Positions 17,720-26,861 of a DNA stretch of 64,000 nucleotides are shown piece after piece. The notes beneath the pieces are model-generated. The model saw nothing but the letters and a program-made list of their open reading frames with translations. It had not been told where the DNA came from and ran no database searches. Origin of the DNA: Pseudarthrobacter sp. BIM B-2242 (GTDB lineage Bacteria; Actinomycetota; Actinomycetes; Actinomycetales; Micrococcaceae); assembly GCF_014764445.1 (NCBI RefSeq), contig NZ_CP061721.1, positions 3,224,001 through 3,288,000 on the forward strand, given 5' to 3'. Numbering within the stretch: position 1 is the first letter of the stretch; each line of letters begins with the position of its first letter. The translations under genes and the position numbers were made by a program.

Positions 17720-19183
17720 TTGCAGTTGAGCGACTATTTGCCCGTATTACGCCGTAACTGGCTCGCGATCTCTGCCATCACTATGCTTGGCCTAATTATC
17801 GCAGCAACGGCATCAATCATGGTGAAGCCGACGTACACCGCCCAGACGCAACTATTTGTGTCGATACAAAGCTCGGGATCGGTCACGGAGCTTCAACAGG
17901 GCAATACATTCAGTCAGGCCCGAGTCAAGTCCTACGTCGAGGCCGCAAAAACGCCGGCTGTGTTGCAGCCTGTGATCGACAGTCTAGGTTTGCCGCTTTC
18001 GCCTGCAGAGCTGCGGAGGCAGGTTACCGCAAGCGCCGACTTGAACACAGTCATCATCTCTATCGCAGTTGAGGACACTTCAGCGGTGCAGGCCTCGGCG
18101 ATCGCCCAAGCTGTGGGCACGAGCCTTATCTCCACCATAGAAACACTGGAAAGCCCGACGGCTGGCGGGCCCTCACCCATCAAGATTTCCGTTGTTACCC
18201 CCGCCAGCGCGCCGACGGTCCCCTCTGCACCTAACACACGGCTGAATCTGGCGCTAGGAACGCTTATGGGTCTCGCTTTCGGCATTTGCTTGGCTATTGT
18301 TCGGAACGTACTCGACACGAAAGTTCGAGGAGAGGCAGACCTCCGTCGGGTTCACGACGCACCTATCCTCGGGGGCATTGCGTTCGATACCGACGCCGCT
18401 AAGAGGCCCCTGCTAACTCAGACGGAGGCACAAAGCCCACGTGCAGAGTCATTCCGCCAAATACGTACTAATCTCCAGTTTGCGCACGTCAGCCACAAGT
18501 CTAAATCCATGCTTATTACTTCTTCGTTACCCGGAGAAGGCAAAAGCACGACTGCAACAAATCTAGCCATAGCGATGGCCCAGGGAGGTCAGTCTGTGGT
18601 TCTCGTGGACGCGGACCTTCGGCGCCCTAGTGTTGGAGACTATTTAGGCTTGGAGCGCAACGCGGGATTGACAACGGCATTGATTGGTGAAGCCGACGTG
18701 GATGACCTGCTTCAGCCTTGGGGTGACGACGCACTCTACGTCCTGACTTCTGGCCAGATTCCCCCCAACCCAAGCGAGCTGCTGGGTTCCACCGCTATGA
18801 GGCAACTGATTTTGCAACTCGAGCAAACATTTGACGCGGTAATTATCGATGCCCCGCCGCTGCTTCCCGTAACGGATGCGGCGGTACTAGCCCAACAGGT
18901 AGGGGGCGTGGTGTTGGTAGTTGGCTCATCCAAAGTGAAGTTGCCCGATCTGCAGAAATCGTTCAAAGCACTTGAAATGGTAGACGCCGATTTGCTGGGG
19001 GTTGTGTTGAATCTGCTACCAGCGAAGGGTCCGGATGCCTATGCCTATAGGTACCCCAAGTATGATTCGGCACCGAGCGACACGCCGGCGTTGGCTTCCA
19101 ATACCCGCAAGGTCCGGAATCGGCCCGCCACCAGCGAAACTCACGAGGCCTCGCACAGACACGAGCGAACCGCATCCCGCTAG
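17720..19183 (+). CDS. bacterial tyrosine autokinase / chain-length regulator (Wzc-CpsCD type)
   Basis: 487-aa fusion of a Wzz-like chain-length domain (membrane segments about 15-35 and 175-197) and a cytoplasmic BY-kinase. Walker A GEGKST is at 272-277, Walker A' VVLVDADLRRP at about 293-303 and Walker B VIIDAPP at 374-380. A tyrosine cluster at 441-448 (YAYRYPKY) and a polar tail are the likely autophosphorylation region. It would control polymer length and export with Wzy. The TTG start is preceded by AAAGG. First gene of the rightward half of the locus. Confidence 0.92.
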   Translation: MQLSDYLPVLRRNWLAISAITMLGLIIAATASIMVKPTYTAQTQLFVSIQSSGSVTELQQGNTFSQARVKSYVEAAKTPAVLQPVIDSLGLPLSPAELRRQVTASADLNTVIISIAVEDTSAVQASAIAQAVGTSLISTIETLESPTAGGPSPIKISVVTPASAPTVPSAPNTRLNLALGTLMGLAFGICLAIVRNVLDTKVRGEADLRRVHDAPILGGIAFDTDAAKRPLLTQTEAQSPRAESFRQIRTNLQFAHVSHKSKSMLITSSLPGEGKSTTATNLAIAMAQGGQSVVLVDADLRRPSVGDYLGLERNAGLTTALIGEADVDDLLQPWGDDALYVLTSGQIPPNPSELLGSTAMRQLILQLEQTFDAVIIDAPPLLPVTDAAVLAQQVGGVVLVVGSSKVKLPDLQKSFKALEMVDADLLGVVLNLLPAKGPDAYAYRYPKYDSAPSDTPALASNTRKVRNRPATSETHEASHRHERTASR

Positions 19184-19544
19184 TTCCATGGTTCGGCTGA
19201 AACGTGAGAGCGCGGAATCGATTCCTGAACGTAGACGCTGATCTCGCGTGGGCTCTCAGGCAAAGAGTACCCCGACAAATCTCACCATCGGATATTTGAA
19301 GATCGCCGCTTCGACTTAGCGCAGCGGAAGTCGACTCGCCCTGGCTAAGAACCGTGTCGAGTCAAGCCGCAGTCGCAAACCGCAACCGCGGAATCTTCTG
19401 CGGTCGAGAATTTCAAGGTCTCAGCGCTATTGCTTCCGTCTTCGTCGTCGCCGCTTAATCCTCCACAGCAGCAACTGTGTCAAGTAATCAACCCAACGCG
19501 CGCGCAGCGGGAAATTGTGTAAATGCAAGAGAGGAGCCACCGCA
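19184..19544. other. 361-bp intergenic region
   Basis: Separates the autokinase gene from the sugar-transferase gene on the same strand. No coding stretch, no strong hairpin with a T-run and no recognisable RNA element was seen. A promoter for the downstream genes is possible. Confidence 0.5.
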
Positions 19545-20981
19545 TTGGGGGCTAATGAGAATTGGCGCAGGCGTTCTTCGCTGAGCCTACAGATGGTCGA
19601 CGCCTTCGTCGTCATTTGGGCCGTTTTGGGAGCGTTCCTGATACGATTCGGGCTGGACTCAGAATTTGCTTCAGCGGGCCAGGATTTACCATACGTGTGG
19701 TTCTCGGTGGTCCTCGCGGCCGCATGGTGGGTAATGCTGGGCGCTTGGAACAGCCGTCAGAGCCGCATCCTTGGGTCAGGACCTGACGAGTACAAGCGAG
19801 TAGCCGCGGCTTCCTTATGGTTATTTGGCATCGTCGCTATCGTTTCCTACGTTTTCCGGATCGACACAGCCCGCGGGTACGTGGGGCTGGCCCTTCCTGT
19901 TGGACTACTTGGACTCCTGCTTGGCCGATGGCTCATGCGGCAGCACCTCAGTATCAAGCGTAGACAGGGCCAGAGCATGTCCCGCCTCCTCTTAGTTGGT
20001 GGACCCGGGGCCGTCTCTCACTTAGCCTCATCCCTGACTAGCGCACAACATGCAGGTTATCTTCCCGTCGCGGTATACATGCCTGGGGTAAAGAGCAACC
20101 TTGCGGTCGAGCCAAGCTCGGGACTTGAAATTCTGGGGTACAAACCTGATACACATTCCATCGTCGCCGCCTTGAAGGACTGTAGTGCCGATGCCGTTGC
20201 CCTGTCCGCAGGAGTTCAGTTGCATCCTCAGACCCTTAGGCACTTAGGCTGGGAGCTAGCGGCTCGGAACATTGGCCTAATTATGGCTCCCGCTCTCACA
20301 GACATCGCTGGGCCTCGGATACATACCCAGCAAGTCGCGGGCTTACCCCTGATTCACGTCACGACACCAACACTTGAAGCAGGACAACGAGTTGCTAAGC
20401 GGCTTTTTGACCTTTTCGCCGCTGGCATTCTCTTGTTGATGGCATCCCCCGCAATGATCCTCGTAGCCATCCTTGTAAAGCTAGACAGCCCGGGTCCTAT
20501 CCTTTTCCGCCAAGAACGTGTGGGAATAGAAGGGAGCCATTTTTACATGCTCAAGTTCCGTTCAATGATTGTGGATGCAGAAGCCCGTTTGGCCGATTTG
20601 ACCCGGGAGAACGAAGGTAGCGGTCCTCTATTTAAGATGAAGAATGATCCGCGGGTTACTCGCATAGGAGGATTTCTACGCCGATTCAGCCTGGACGAAC
20701 TGCCCCAGCTCCTGAACGTCCTCACCGGAACAATGAGTTTGGTGGGCCCACGGCCGCCACTCCCGAAGGAAGTCGAAGCCTACGAAAGCGATGTCCGTCG
20801 TCGTCTGCTGGTCAAGCCCGGATTAACGGGACTCTGGCAGGTCAGCGGACGCTCGAATCTGTCGTGGCAAGACTCCGTCCGGCTCGACTTGTACTACGTA
20901 GAAAATTGGTCGCTAGCCGGCGACCTGGTCATCATCCTCCGTACCGTCCGAGCTGTCTTTGGCAGTAGCGGCGCCTACTAA
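19545..20981 (+). CDS. polyprenyl-phosphate sugar-1-phosphate transferase (WbaP-like)
   Basis: Initiating transferase that moves a sugar-1-phosphate to undecaprenyl phosphate. About four N-terminal membrane segments (residues 20-120), a Rossmann-like middle domain ([17 protein letters not shown]), a membrane re-entrant helix near 300, then the C-terminal catalytic domain: [49 protein letters not shown] and [15 protein letters not shown]. The TTG at 19545 is 8 nt after GAGGAG (19531-19536) and is preferred to an earlier TTG at 19515. 478 aa. Confidence 0.92.
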   Translation: MGANENWRRRSSLSLQMVDAFVVIWAVLGAFLIRFGLDSEFASAGQDLPYVWFSVVLAAAWWVMLGAWNSRQSRILGSGPDEYKRVAAASLWLFGIVAIVSYVFRIDTARGYVGLALPVGLLGLLLGRWLMRQHLSIKRRQGQSMSRLLLVGGPGAVSHLASSLTSAQHAGYLPVAVYMPGVKSNLAVEPSSGLEILGYKPDTHSIVAALKDCSADAVALSAGVQLHPQTLRHLGWELAARNIGLIMAPALTDIAGPRIHTQQVAGLPLIHVTTPTLEAGQRVAKRLFDLFAAGILLLMASPAMILVAILVKLDSPGPILFRQERVGIEGSHFYMLKFRSMIVDAEARLADLTRENEGSGPLFKMKNDPRVTRIGGFLRRFSLDELPQLLNVLTGTMSLVGPRPPLPKEVEAYESDVRRRLLVKPGLTGLWQVSGRSNLSWQDSVRLDLYYVENWSLAGDLVIILRTVRAVFGSSGAY

Positions 20982-21034
20982 AAGCGCGTTTCCACGCGAC
21001 GCGACAACTCACCCCTTGGGGAAGGAATCATCAA

Positions 21035-22348
21035 ATGCGTATTTCTGTAATTGGCTGTGGCTATCTGGGCGCTGTCCACGCGGCATGCATGGCTAAGTTA
21101 GGCCACGAGGTGGTCGGTATCGATGTGGACGCGCGGAAGGTCGAAGAATTGTCTGCCGCACGTGCTCCGTTCTACGAGCCAGGGCTTGAAGACCTCCTGA
21201 AGGAAGTTCAAAATACGGGACGCTTGTCCTTCACCACCGACTTAGCCGCTGCAGCTGGAAGCGCCGTGCACTTCATTTGCGTGGGCACACCGCAGAAGAA
21301 GGGAGAAAACGGTGCTGACCTGACGCACGTGGACGCCGCCGCAATAGGGCTGCTCCCCTACATTGCACCAAACGACCTGGTTGTAGGAAAGTCGACGGTA
21401 CCTGTCGGAACTGCTTCACGCCTGGCGGCTCTCCTCCGCAGTGAACAACCTGAGGCGCACTTGGTTTGGAATCCGGAATTCCTTCGTGAAGGACACGCGG
21501 TAGCGGACACTCTGCACCCCGACAGGTTTGTTTACGGCGTTGCGGGCGGTTCTGAGGACCATCCTGCAGTTGCAGTCCTTGACGATGTGTATTCGGCTCC
21601 GCTCGCGTCCGGCACTCCCCGCCTGGTGACCGACCATCCAACCGCGGAGCTCGTCAAGACGGCCGCAAATTCCTTCCTCGCCACAAAGATTTCGTTTATT
21701 AATGCTATGGCTGAGGTTTGTGAAGCAGCAGGAGCAGACGTAACGCAGCTCGCTGACGCCATCGGAATGGATGATCGGATCGGTCGCAAGTTTCTCAATG
21801 CGGGCATCGGCTTCGGCGGAGGCTGCCTACCCAAGGACATCCGTGCGTTCATGGCCCGCGCCGGTGAACTCGGTGCCGACCAAGCGCTTACTTTCCTTCG
21901 CGAGGTCGATGCCATTAATATGCGCCGTAGAACCCGTGTGGTTGAGCTCGCGCGCGATTTGTGTGGCGGATCCCTGCTAGGCAAACGAGTCACCGTGCTG
22001 GGCGCCGCATTCAAGCCAGAAAGTGACGACGTTCGCGATTCCCCCGCCCTCAGTATTGCGGCACAGCTGCAGTTGCAAGGGGCTGTGGTTACGGTGACAG
22101 ACCCGAAGGCCTTGGCAAACGCCGCACGTAGATTCCCGGAGCTCCACTACGTAGCCGGCACGTCTGATGCAATCCAGAAGGCGGATGCTTTGCTGTTGCT
22201 TACTGAGTGGCAGGAATACCGCGACCTGGACCCTTACGCGTTGGCGGACTCAGTTTCTTCGCTTCGCGTCCTTGATGGCCGCAACGTTTTGGACGCTGCG
22301 AAATGGCGGGCTGCTGGCTGGAGCTACCGTGGCCTAGGCCGACCCTGA
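21035..22348 (+). CDS. ugd: UDP-glucose 6-dehydrogenase
   Basis: 437 aa. Oxidises UDP-glucose, supplied by GalU (25631-26521), to UDP-glucuronate. NAD-binding loop VIGCGYLGAVHAACMAKLG at the N-terminus, STVPVGT and NPEFLREG motifs, and the catalytic cysteine in FGGGCLPKDIRAF near residue 268; the C-terminal half has GAAFKPESDDVRDSPAL. All catalytic motifs are intact. It stops 2 nt before the DUF4012 ATG. Glucuronate is therefore a likely component of the polymer. Confidence 0.95.
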   Translation: MRISVIGCGYLGAVHAACMAKLGHEVVGIDVDARKVEELSAARAPFYEPGLEDLLKEVQNTGRLSFTTDLAAAAGSAVHFICVGTPQKKGENGADLTHVDAAAIGLLPYIAPNDLVVGKSTVPVGTASRLAALLRSEQPEAHLVWNPEFLREGHAVADTLHPDRFVYGVAGGSEDHPAVAVLDDVYSAPLASGTPRLVTDHPTAELVKTAANSFLATKISFINAMAEVCEAAGADVTQLADAIGMDDRIGRKFLNAGIGFGGGCLPKDIRAFMARAGELGADQALTFLREVDAINMRRRTRVVELARDLCGGSLLGKRVTVLGAAFKPESDDVRDSPALSIAAQLQLQGAVVTVTDPKALANAARRFPELHYVAGTSDAIQKADALLLLTEWQEYRDLDPYALADSVSSLRVLDGRNVLDAAKWRAAGWSYRGLGRP

Positions 22349-22350
22349 CG

Positions 22351-24228
22351 ATGAATGAAAATCAAGGCACCCCGGCAATTGCTGTGCCGTCCACGAGCCA
22401 GCTTTCCAAATCCGGCCGGAAAGTTCGTCGCCGACTGCTCGTGAGTCTGCTGGGCTCGTTGGCGGCCATCGTACTCATTGCTGTGGCCGGGGCAGCCTGG
22501 TTGGGAGGCAAGGCGTCCGCGATAAACTCTGAACTCACCTCCGTGACCGGCCTGATCCCATCCCTCAAAGAAGAAATAGCTTCCGGTAATTCCGATGCGG
22601 CCACTGTCACGGTTGAAAGCGTGCGCGCCCATGCTGCAACCGCGAAACAAGCAGCAGACGACCCATTATGGACCTTGGCATCGACGTTGCCTGGAGTTGG
22701 ATCAAACTTCAGCGCGGTCGCCGAAGTTGCACGCTCAGCCGACGATGTAGCCAACCTCGGTCTAGCACCGCTGGTTGAAGTCTATGGCTCTCTTGATTGG
22801 GGAACGCTTCTGCCTAGCGCCTCAGGTACCGATTTGGAACCACTCCGAGCAGCCTCGCCAAGCATTTCTGCTGCTGCGCATGCCGTTCGGCTGTCGGCGG
22901 ACAGGCTACGTCAGATCGACACCACGAAACTCATGCCGCACGTGGCTGAGCCCTTAACCAGAGCTAGGGACCAACTTCAAGACATTACTGGGACCCTAGA
23001 CGCAGCCGCCAACGCGTCGAGCCTCGCGCCGGGAATGCTCGGCGCGCAATCACCACGCAGCTATCTCCTCATGATCCAAAATAACGCCGAGACTCGGGCC
23101 TCTGGCGGCATACCTGGAGCGCTTGCCGTTCTCAATTTCGATGAGGGCAGGCTGACGCTCGGCGCACAAAGCAGCGCCGCAGATATCGGTGTCATGTCCC
23201 CAATAGTGCCTACTGATCCCGAGCAACAACAGATCTACTCGCAGCGCGTGGGCAAGTTTATGCAAGATGTTAATTTGACGCCAGATTTTCCAACGGCGGC
23301 CAGCACCGCTCAGGCCATGTGGGAGAGAAAGACCGGACAGCGTGTTGACGGAGTAATCTCCATTGACCCAGTTGCATTATCCTATATCCTGGATGCCACC
23401 GGCCCTGTGAAGATTACCCATCCCGAGCTTGTGAAGCTCGCGTCTCTGGGCTTACCGACAGAACTGACCGGGAAAAACGTCGTCCAGACCCTACTCTCCG
23501 ACGTTTATGCCAAGATCGAGCAGCCCGTTCTTCAAGACGTCTACTTCGCCGGAGTCGCTCAAGAGATCTTTGCGGCCCTATCAGACGGCAGGGGAAACGC
23601 AAAGGGCATGATCGAAGGCCTCACTCGGGGTACCGGCGAGGGTCGTGTTCTCGTCTGGTCAGGATTGCCATCGGAGCAGTCAGTAATAGCGAAGTACGCC
23701 TTAAGCGGATCCGTCGCTGGACCGAGCGTTGCCCCAGCACAGTTCGGTGTCTACTTCAATGACGGCACAGGCGCAAAAATGGATTTCTACATCAAGAGGA
23801 CCGTGCAACTGATTCAAGAGTGCACCTCCGATGATTATTCACAAATCACTGTCAGGATTGCGAGCACAAATACCGCACCTTCAAACGCAGCAACTTCGTT
23901 GCCCTCTTATGTGACGGGTGGCGGAGCGTTCGGCATTGCGCCAGGTACTGTTCAAACCAACGTGACAGCATACGGGCCGGTTCAGGCAAATCTGGCTGGC
24001 GCAAAGCAGGACGGCAAGGTGACTTCTGTCAGTTCGCACCGCCACGCCGGAAGACCGGTCGGCACTACAACAGTGACGCTGGCACCGGGCGAATCAAGCA
24101 CAGTTGACATGAAATTCAATAAAATCGTCCAACATACCCGCCCCGCCCTGCGTGTGACACCCACTGTCCAAGACATCGGAGACGTGCTTCTGGAAACCGA
24201 ATCGGCGACATGCGACCCTGTTCCGTGA
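22351..24228 (+). CDS. DUF4012 domain membrane-anchored protein
   Basis: 625 aa. A basic N-terminus is followed by one membrane segment at about residues 30-52 (LVSLLGSLAAIVLIAVAG), then a long helical region, then the DUF4012 core starting SYLLMIQNNAETRASGGIPGA near 240 and running to a beta-rich C-terminus. The bulk is extracytoplasmic. DUF4012 proteins recur in actinobacterial polysaccharide loci, but no function is established. The asparagine-glutamate NNAExR loop is the strongest conserved motif. The ATG at 22351, 2 nt after the ugd stop, is preferred over a frame opening inside ugd. Confidence 0.85.
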   Translation: MNENQGTPAIAVPSTSQLSKSGRKVRRRLLVSLLGSLAAIVLIAVAGAAWLGGKASAINSELTSVTGLIPSLKEEIASGNSDAATVTVESVRAHAATAKQAADDPLWTLASTLPGVGSNFSAVAEVARSADDVANLGLAPLVEVYGSLDWGTLLPSASGTDLEPLRAASPSISAAAHAVRLSADRLRQIDTTKLMPHVAEPLTRARDQLQDITGTLDAAANASSLAPGMLGAQSPRSYLLMIQNNAETRASGGIPGALAVLNFDEGRLTLGAQSSAADIGVMSPIVPTDPEQQQIYSQRVGKFMQDVNLTPDFPTAASTAQAMWERKTGQRVDGVISIDPVALSYILDATGPVKITHPELVKLASLGLPTELTGKNVVQTLLSDVYAKIEQPVLQDVYFAGVAQEIFAALSDGRGNAKGMIEGLTRGTGEGRVLVWSGLPSEQSVIAKYALSGSVAGPSVAPAQFGVYFNDGTGAKMDFYIKRTVQLIQECTSDDYSQITVRIASTNTAPSNAATSLPSYVTGGGAFGIAPGTVQTNVTAYGPVQANLAGAKQDGKVTSVSSHRHAGRPVGTTTVTLAPGESSTVDMKFNKIVQHTRPALRVTPTVQDIGDVLLETESATCDPVP

Positions 24229-24326
24229 CGAGATTGTGAACGGTATGTAAAGTGTTTGGATTCACTTTGGATCCTCCACTAAGTGAGTGGTATCGTCGTT
24301 TTGGGCAAGACATGAGATTCACCCCA

Positions 24327-24368
24327 ATGTCACATGGGGATGGGGAATCTCCACAAATAATGTGACAT
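24327..24368. promoter_or_regulatory. 9-bp inverted repeat upstream of the surface-protein gene
   Basis: ATGTCACAT at 24327-24335 is the exact inverse of ATGTGACAT at 24360-24368, with 24 bp between. It ends 30 bp before the surface-protein ATG. The TGTGACA half-sites recall CRP/GlxR-type sites, but the spacing is not that of a normal CRP site; an mRNA stem in the leader is an alternative. Confidence 0.4.
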
Positions 24369-24398
24369 CCGGTTTGAAAAGGTCTCAGGGGGACAAAA

Positions 24399-25034
24399 AT
24401 GAAGAAGTCTATTGCTGCGCTCGCGCTCGCAGGATCCATCGCGCTCATTGGCGCAGGCCCGGCCATGGCAGGTCCGGCGGTACCATACCCGGCTCCGAGT
24501 ACGGGCACAACAGTTTCCGCCACTATCGTAACTCCGGGTGGAACGGTCATCCTCACGGTGGTCAGTGGCTTCACGCCCGGTGAGACCATCACCATCACCA
24601 TTACGTTCAACGGAGTACCGCAGGCCATCAGTAGCAACCTCGGCGGTGGCGCCAGTATGGCGGTTCCGTCCAAGATTAACGTCCTTTCGCAGACGGCACC
24701 GGAATCGTTCACCGTCACAGCGAACGAGGATGGCGGCTTCTCGACGCCGGTAACGCTTGGCGCTGCTGAAGGAACCTACACGATCACCGCAGTTGGTAAC
24801 GAGTCCGGTCGCTCAGTCTCGCAGACCGTTACCGTTGACGCCTCTACCGGTTCAGGCACAGGCTCCGATCTTGCAAACTCAGGCGGTGGCGACGCCGACG
24901 GCGCCGCATTGGCCAACACTGGCGCTGACTCGGGCTTGGTCCTCTGGACCTTGGTTGGTGCTGGCGCGCTTGCAGCCGGTGCCGTTTCCGTAGTTGTAGT
25001 TCGCCGCCGCGCTAAGTCCGAGGCAGCAGCGTAA
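24399..25034 (+). CDS. LAxTG-anchored cell-surface protein
   Basis: 211 aa. Signal peptide MKKSIAALALAGSIALIGAG with AMA cleavage near 24, then a Thr/Ser-rich beta-sandwich-like domain (residues 30-148: TPGGTVILTVVSGFTPGETITIT), a Gly/Asp spacer, LANTG at 171-175, a membrane segment (about 179-201) and the positive tail RRRAK. LAxTG is the site used by class E sortases of high-GC actinobacteria; no sortase is in the window. Strong AGGGGG ribosome site. Position in the locus suggests a protein that sits with or holds the polysaccharide. Confidence 0.88.
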   Translation: MKKSIAALALAGSIALIGAGPAMAGPAVPYPAPSTGTTVSATIVTPGGTVILTVVSGFTPGETITITITFNGVPQAISSNLGGGASMAVPSKINVLSQTAPESFTVTANEDGGFSTPVTLGAAEGTYTITAVGNESGRSVSQTVTVDASTGSGTGSDLANSGGGDADGAALANTGADSGLVLWTLVGAGALAAGAVSVVVVRRRAKSEAAA

Positions 25035-25055
25035 CGCAGCACACCCACCAACACC

Positions 25056-25105
25056 AAAGCGGGTGGGGAGTCTCCGGTTTTCCGGAGGCTCCCCGCCCGC
25101 TTTTA
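25056..25105 (+). terminator. rho-independent terminator
   Basis: A long hairpin: AAAGCGGGTGGGGAG-CTCCGG pairs with CCGGAGGCTCCCCGCCCGCTTT around a TTTT loop, then TTTT. It ends the transcript of the LAxTG protein gene. Confidence 0.9.
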
Positions 25106-25106
25106 A

Positions 25107-25607
25107 ATGTCGACAGGCCACCACCGAACGGATGGGCTCAACCCCGAATTTGGGAGCTCCTTGAGATACCTTGAGAGTTATGGGCTGTGGCGATTTGTGC
25201 TTGTCGCCATGCTTGTTCCCCTGGCACTGATCGCATTCTGGCCCAGCCCTGTTGATGCCCCCGTTGAGGGCCAACTCGCCGGCGTCCTAAAGTTCCTCCA
25301 CGCAAACGGATTCCCTGAGTGGTTCAATTACCACTTTGTCGAAGCGTCGGCCAACGTAGTGCTCTTCGTTCCACTGGGCGTTGTGGCGGCGGTGGCCTTT
25401 CCTAAAAAGTACTGGTGGCAGATCGGAATTTTAGGATTTATCGTCTCCGGCTGCATCGAGCTGGGCCAGTTACTGTTTCTTCACAACCGGTTCGCGAGCC
25501 CGCTGGACCTTGTCACAAATACGGGCGGGGCTGTCATCGGCTCCATGATTGCCGCTGTGGCCCTTAAACAGCTACAGGCCCACCGCCAATCAGAGGTGGG
25601 CCCGTAG
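25107..25607 (+). CDS. VanZ-family membrane protein
   Basis: 166 aa with three or four membrane segments and VanZ motifs NVVLFVPLGVVAA, SGCIELGQLLFL and SPLDLVTNTGGAVIG, the last being the conserved D-x3-N-x2-G of the family. VanZ proteins occur with surface-polymer and glycopeptide-resistance genes; their action is not settled. The ATG at 25107 lies directly at the end of the terminator, which would require a leaderless or read-through transcript; an in-frame TTG near 25159 after GGGAG is a possible alternative. Confidence 0.85.
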   Translation: MSTGHHRTDGLNPEFGSSLRYLESYGLWRFVLVAMLVPLALIAFWPSPVDAPVEGQLAGVLKFLHANGFPEWFNYHFVEASANVVLFVPLGVVAAVAFPKKYWWQIGILGFIVSGCIELGQLLFLHNRFASPLDLVTNTGGAVIGSMIAAVALKQLQAHRQSEVGP

Positions 25608-25630
25608 GGGCATCACAGACACTTCAGCAG

Positions 25631-26521
25631 CTAGCCTACAAAGGTCTTCAGCCACGTTTTCAGGTCATCGCCGAACTCGACGCGTTCTGATGCAAGGGTG
25701 ATTACGGCTTTGAGGTAACTGAGCTTGTCGCCTGTGTCGTAACGGCGGCCCTTGAAGACCACACCGTACACGCCGGAGCCTTCGCCGTCGGCCGCAGCCA
25801 AGGTCTGCAGCGCGTCGGTCAGCTGGATCTCCCCGCCGCGGCCCGGTTCGGTGTTCGAGAGAACACCGAACACTGAAGGATGCAGCACGTACCGGCCAAT
25901 GACGGCGAGGTTGGACGGCGCCTCGTCGATGGCCGGCTTCTCCACCAGGCTGTTGACGCGTACATACTCCTCGCCGTCGATGGCCGTGATGTCTGCGCAG
26001 CCGTAGGCACTGATCTGAGTCGGATCCACTTCGATCAACGCAATCACCGAACCGCCCGTATTCTGCTGCACCTCCATCATGGTAGTGAGAAGCGTTTCAG
26101 CCTCATCGATCAAGTCATCGCCCAGGAGGACGGCGAAAGCCTCCTCGCCCACGTGCTGCTGTGCGCACAGCACTGCGTGGCCCAACCCCTTTGCCTCGCC
26201 TTGACGAACGTAATGGATGGGACCAAGTTCAGAGGCTTCGTGGACAGCATCCAAGCGGGCTTGATCGCCTTTAAGTTCCAGTATCCGTTCAAGCCCCGGC
26301 GCACGGTCGAAATGGTCTTCGAGGGCACGCTTGCTGCGCCCTGTGATCATCAGGATGTCATCGAGACCAGCCTTCACGGCTTCCTCAACGACGTACTGGA
26401 TAGCCGGCCGGTCAACCACCGGCAACATTTCCTTCGGCATCGCCTTGGTGGCGGGCAGGAAGCGCGTCCCCAAGCCTGCAGCAGGAATCACGGCTTTTGT
26501 AATGTTTTTCCCCATAGTCAT
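25631..26521 (-). CDS. galU: UTP-glucose-1-phosphate uridylyltransferase
   Basis: 296 aa; makes UDP-glucose, substrate of the UDP-glucose dehydrogenase in this locus. N-terminal nucleotide loop AVIPAAGLGTRFLPATKAMPKEMLPVVD, then QYVVEEAVKAGLDDI, GLGHAVLCAQ, FAVLLGDDLID and the C-terminal RRYDTGDKLSYLKA, all standard for GalU. The start ATG at 26521 follows AAGG by 8 nt; a second ATG six bases on is possible. Convergent with the VanZ gene. Confidence 0.95.
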   Translation of the reverse strand: MTMGKNITKAVIPAAGLGTRFLPATKAMPKEMLPVVDRPAIQYVVEEAVKAGLDDILMITGRSKRALEDHFDRAPGLERILELKGDQARLDAVHEASELGPIHYVRQGEAKGLGHAVLCAQQHVGEEAFAVLLGDDLIDEAETLLTTMMEVQQNTGGSVIALIEVDPTQISAYGCADITAIDGEEYVRVNSLVEKPAIDEAPSNLAVIGRYVLHPSVFGVLSNTEPGRGGEIQLTDALQTLAAADGEGSGVYGVVFKGRRYDTGDKLSYLKAVITLASERVEFGDDLKTWLKTFVG

Positions 26522-26861
26522 AGGTGAACCTTACAAAATCGATGGCTGAAACCTTCAATCGGGGACGACGATTACGATCGTCAGGTTCTACAGGCTCAAC
26601 GACCGGAAACCCTCGGCCGCGCTTCGACACAACGCGCCCACGGTGCGGCTCTCGCTGCTGCCATCCGAGAATCACGCGTGGCTCGCGCAGATGATCCACA
26701 TCGCGACCGTAAAATTCAGGAGATACCAAGGGCTCAAAGGCTTCGAGATTTCGACAGCTTCCCCACGGGGCTGGGTAGGCCCAATGCCGGCCAGCAAATT
26801 ATCAGCTACCAAAGGTCGGTTCAGCCGACGAACGGGAGGCTCACCAACAGGCCGACGCTTA
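26522..26861. other. 340-bp intergenic region
   Basis: Carries the galU promoter region and the 3' side of the nucleotidyltransferase operon. Several overlapping frames are open here, but none has a recognisable domain or start. No clear terminator was seen. Confidence 0.5.

Noticed and set aside
25107..25607. Antibiotic-resistance reading of the VanZ-like gene
   Set aside because: VanZ-family proteins are common without glycopeptide resistance; no vanHAX genes are present. The vanA/vanB names at 62-64 kb mean vanillate demethylase, not resistance.
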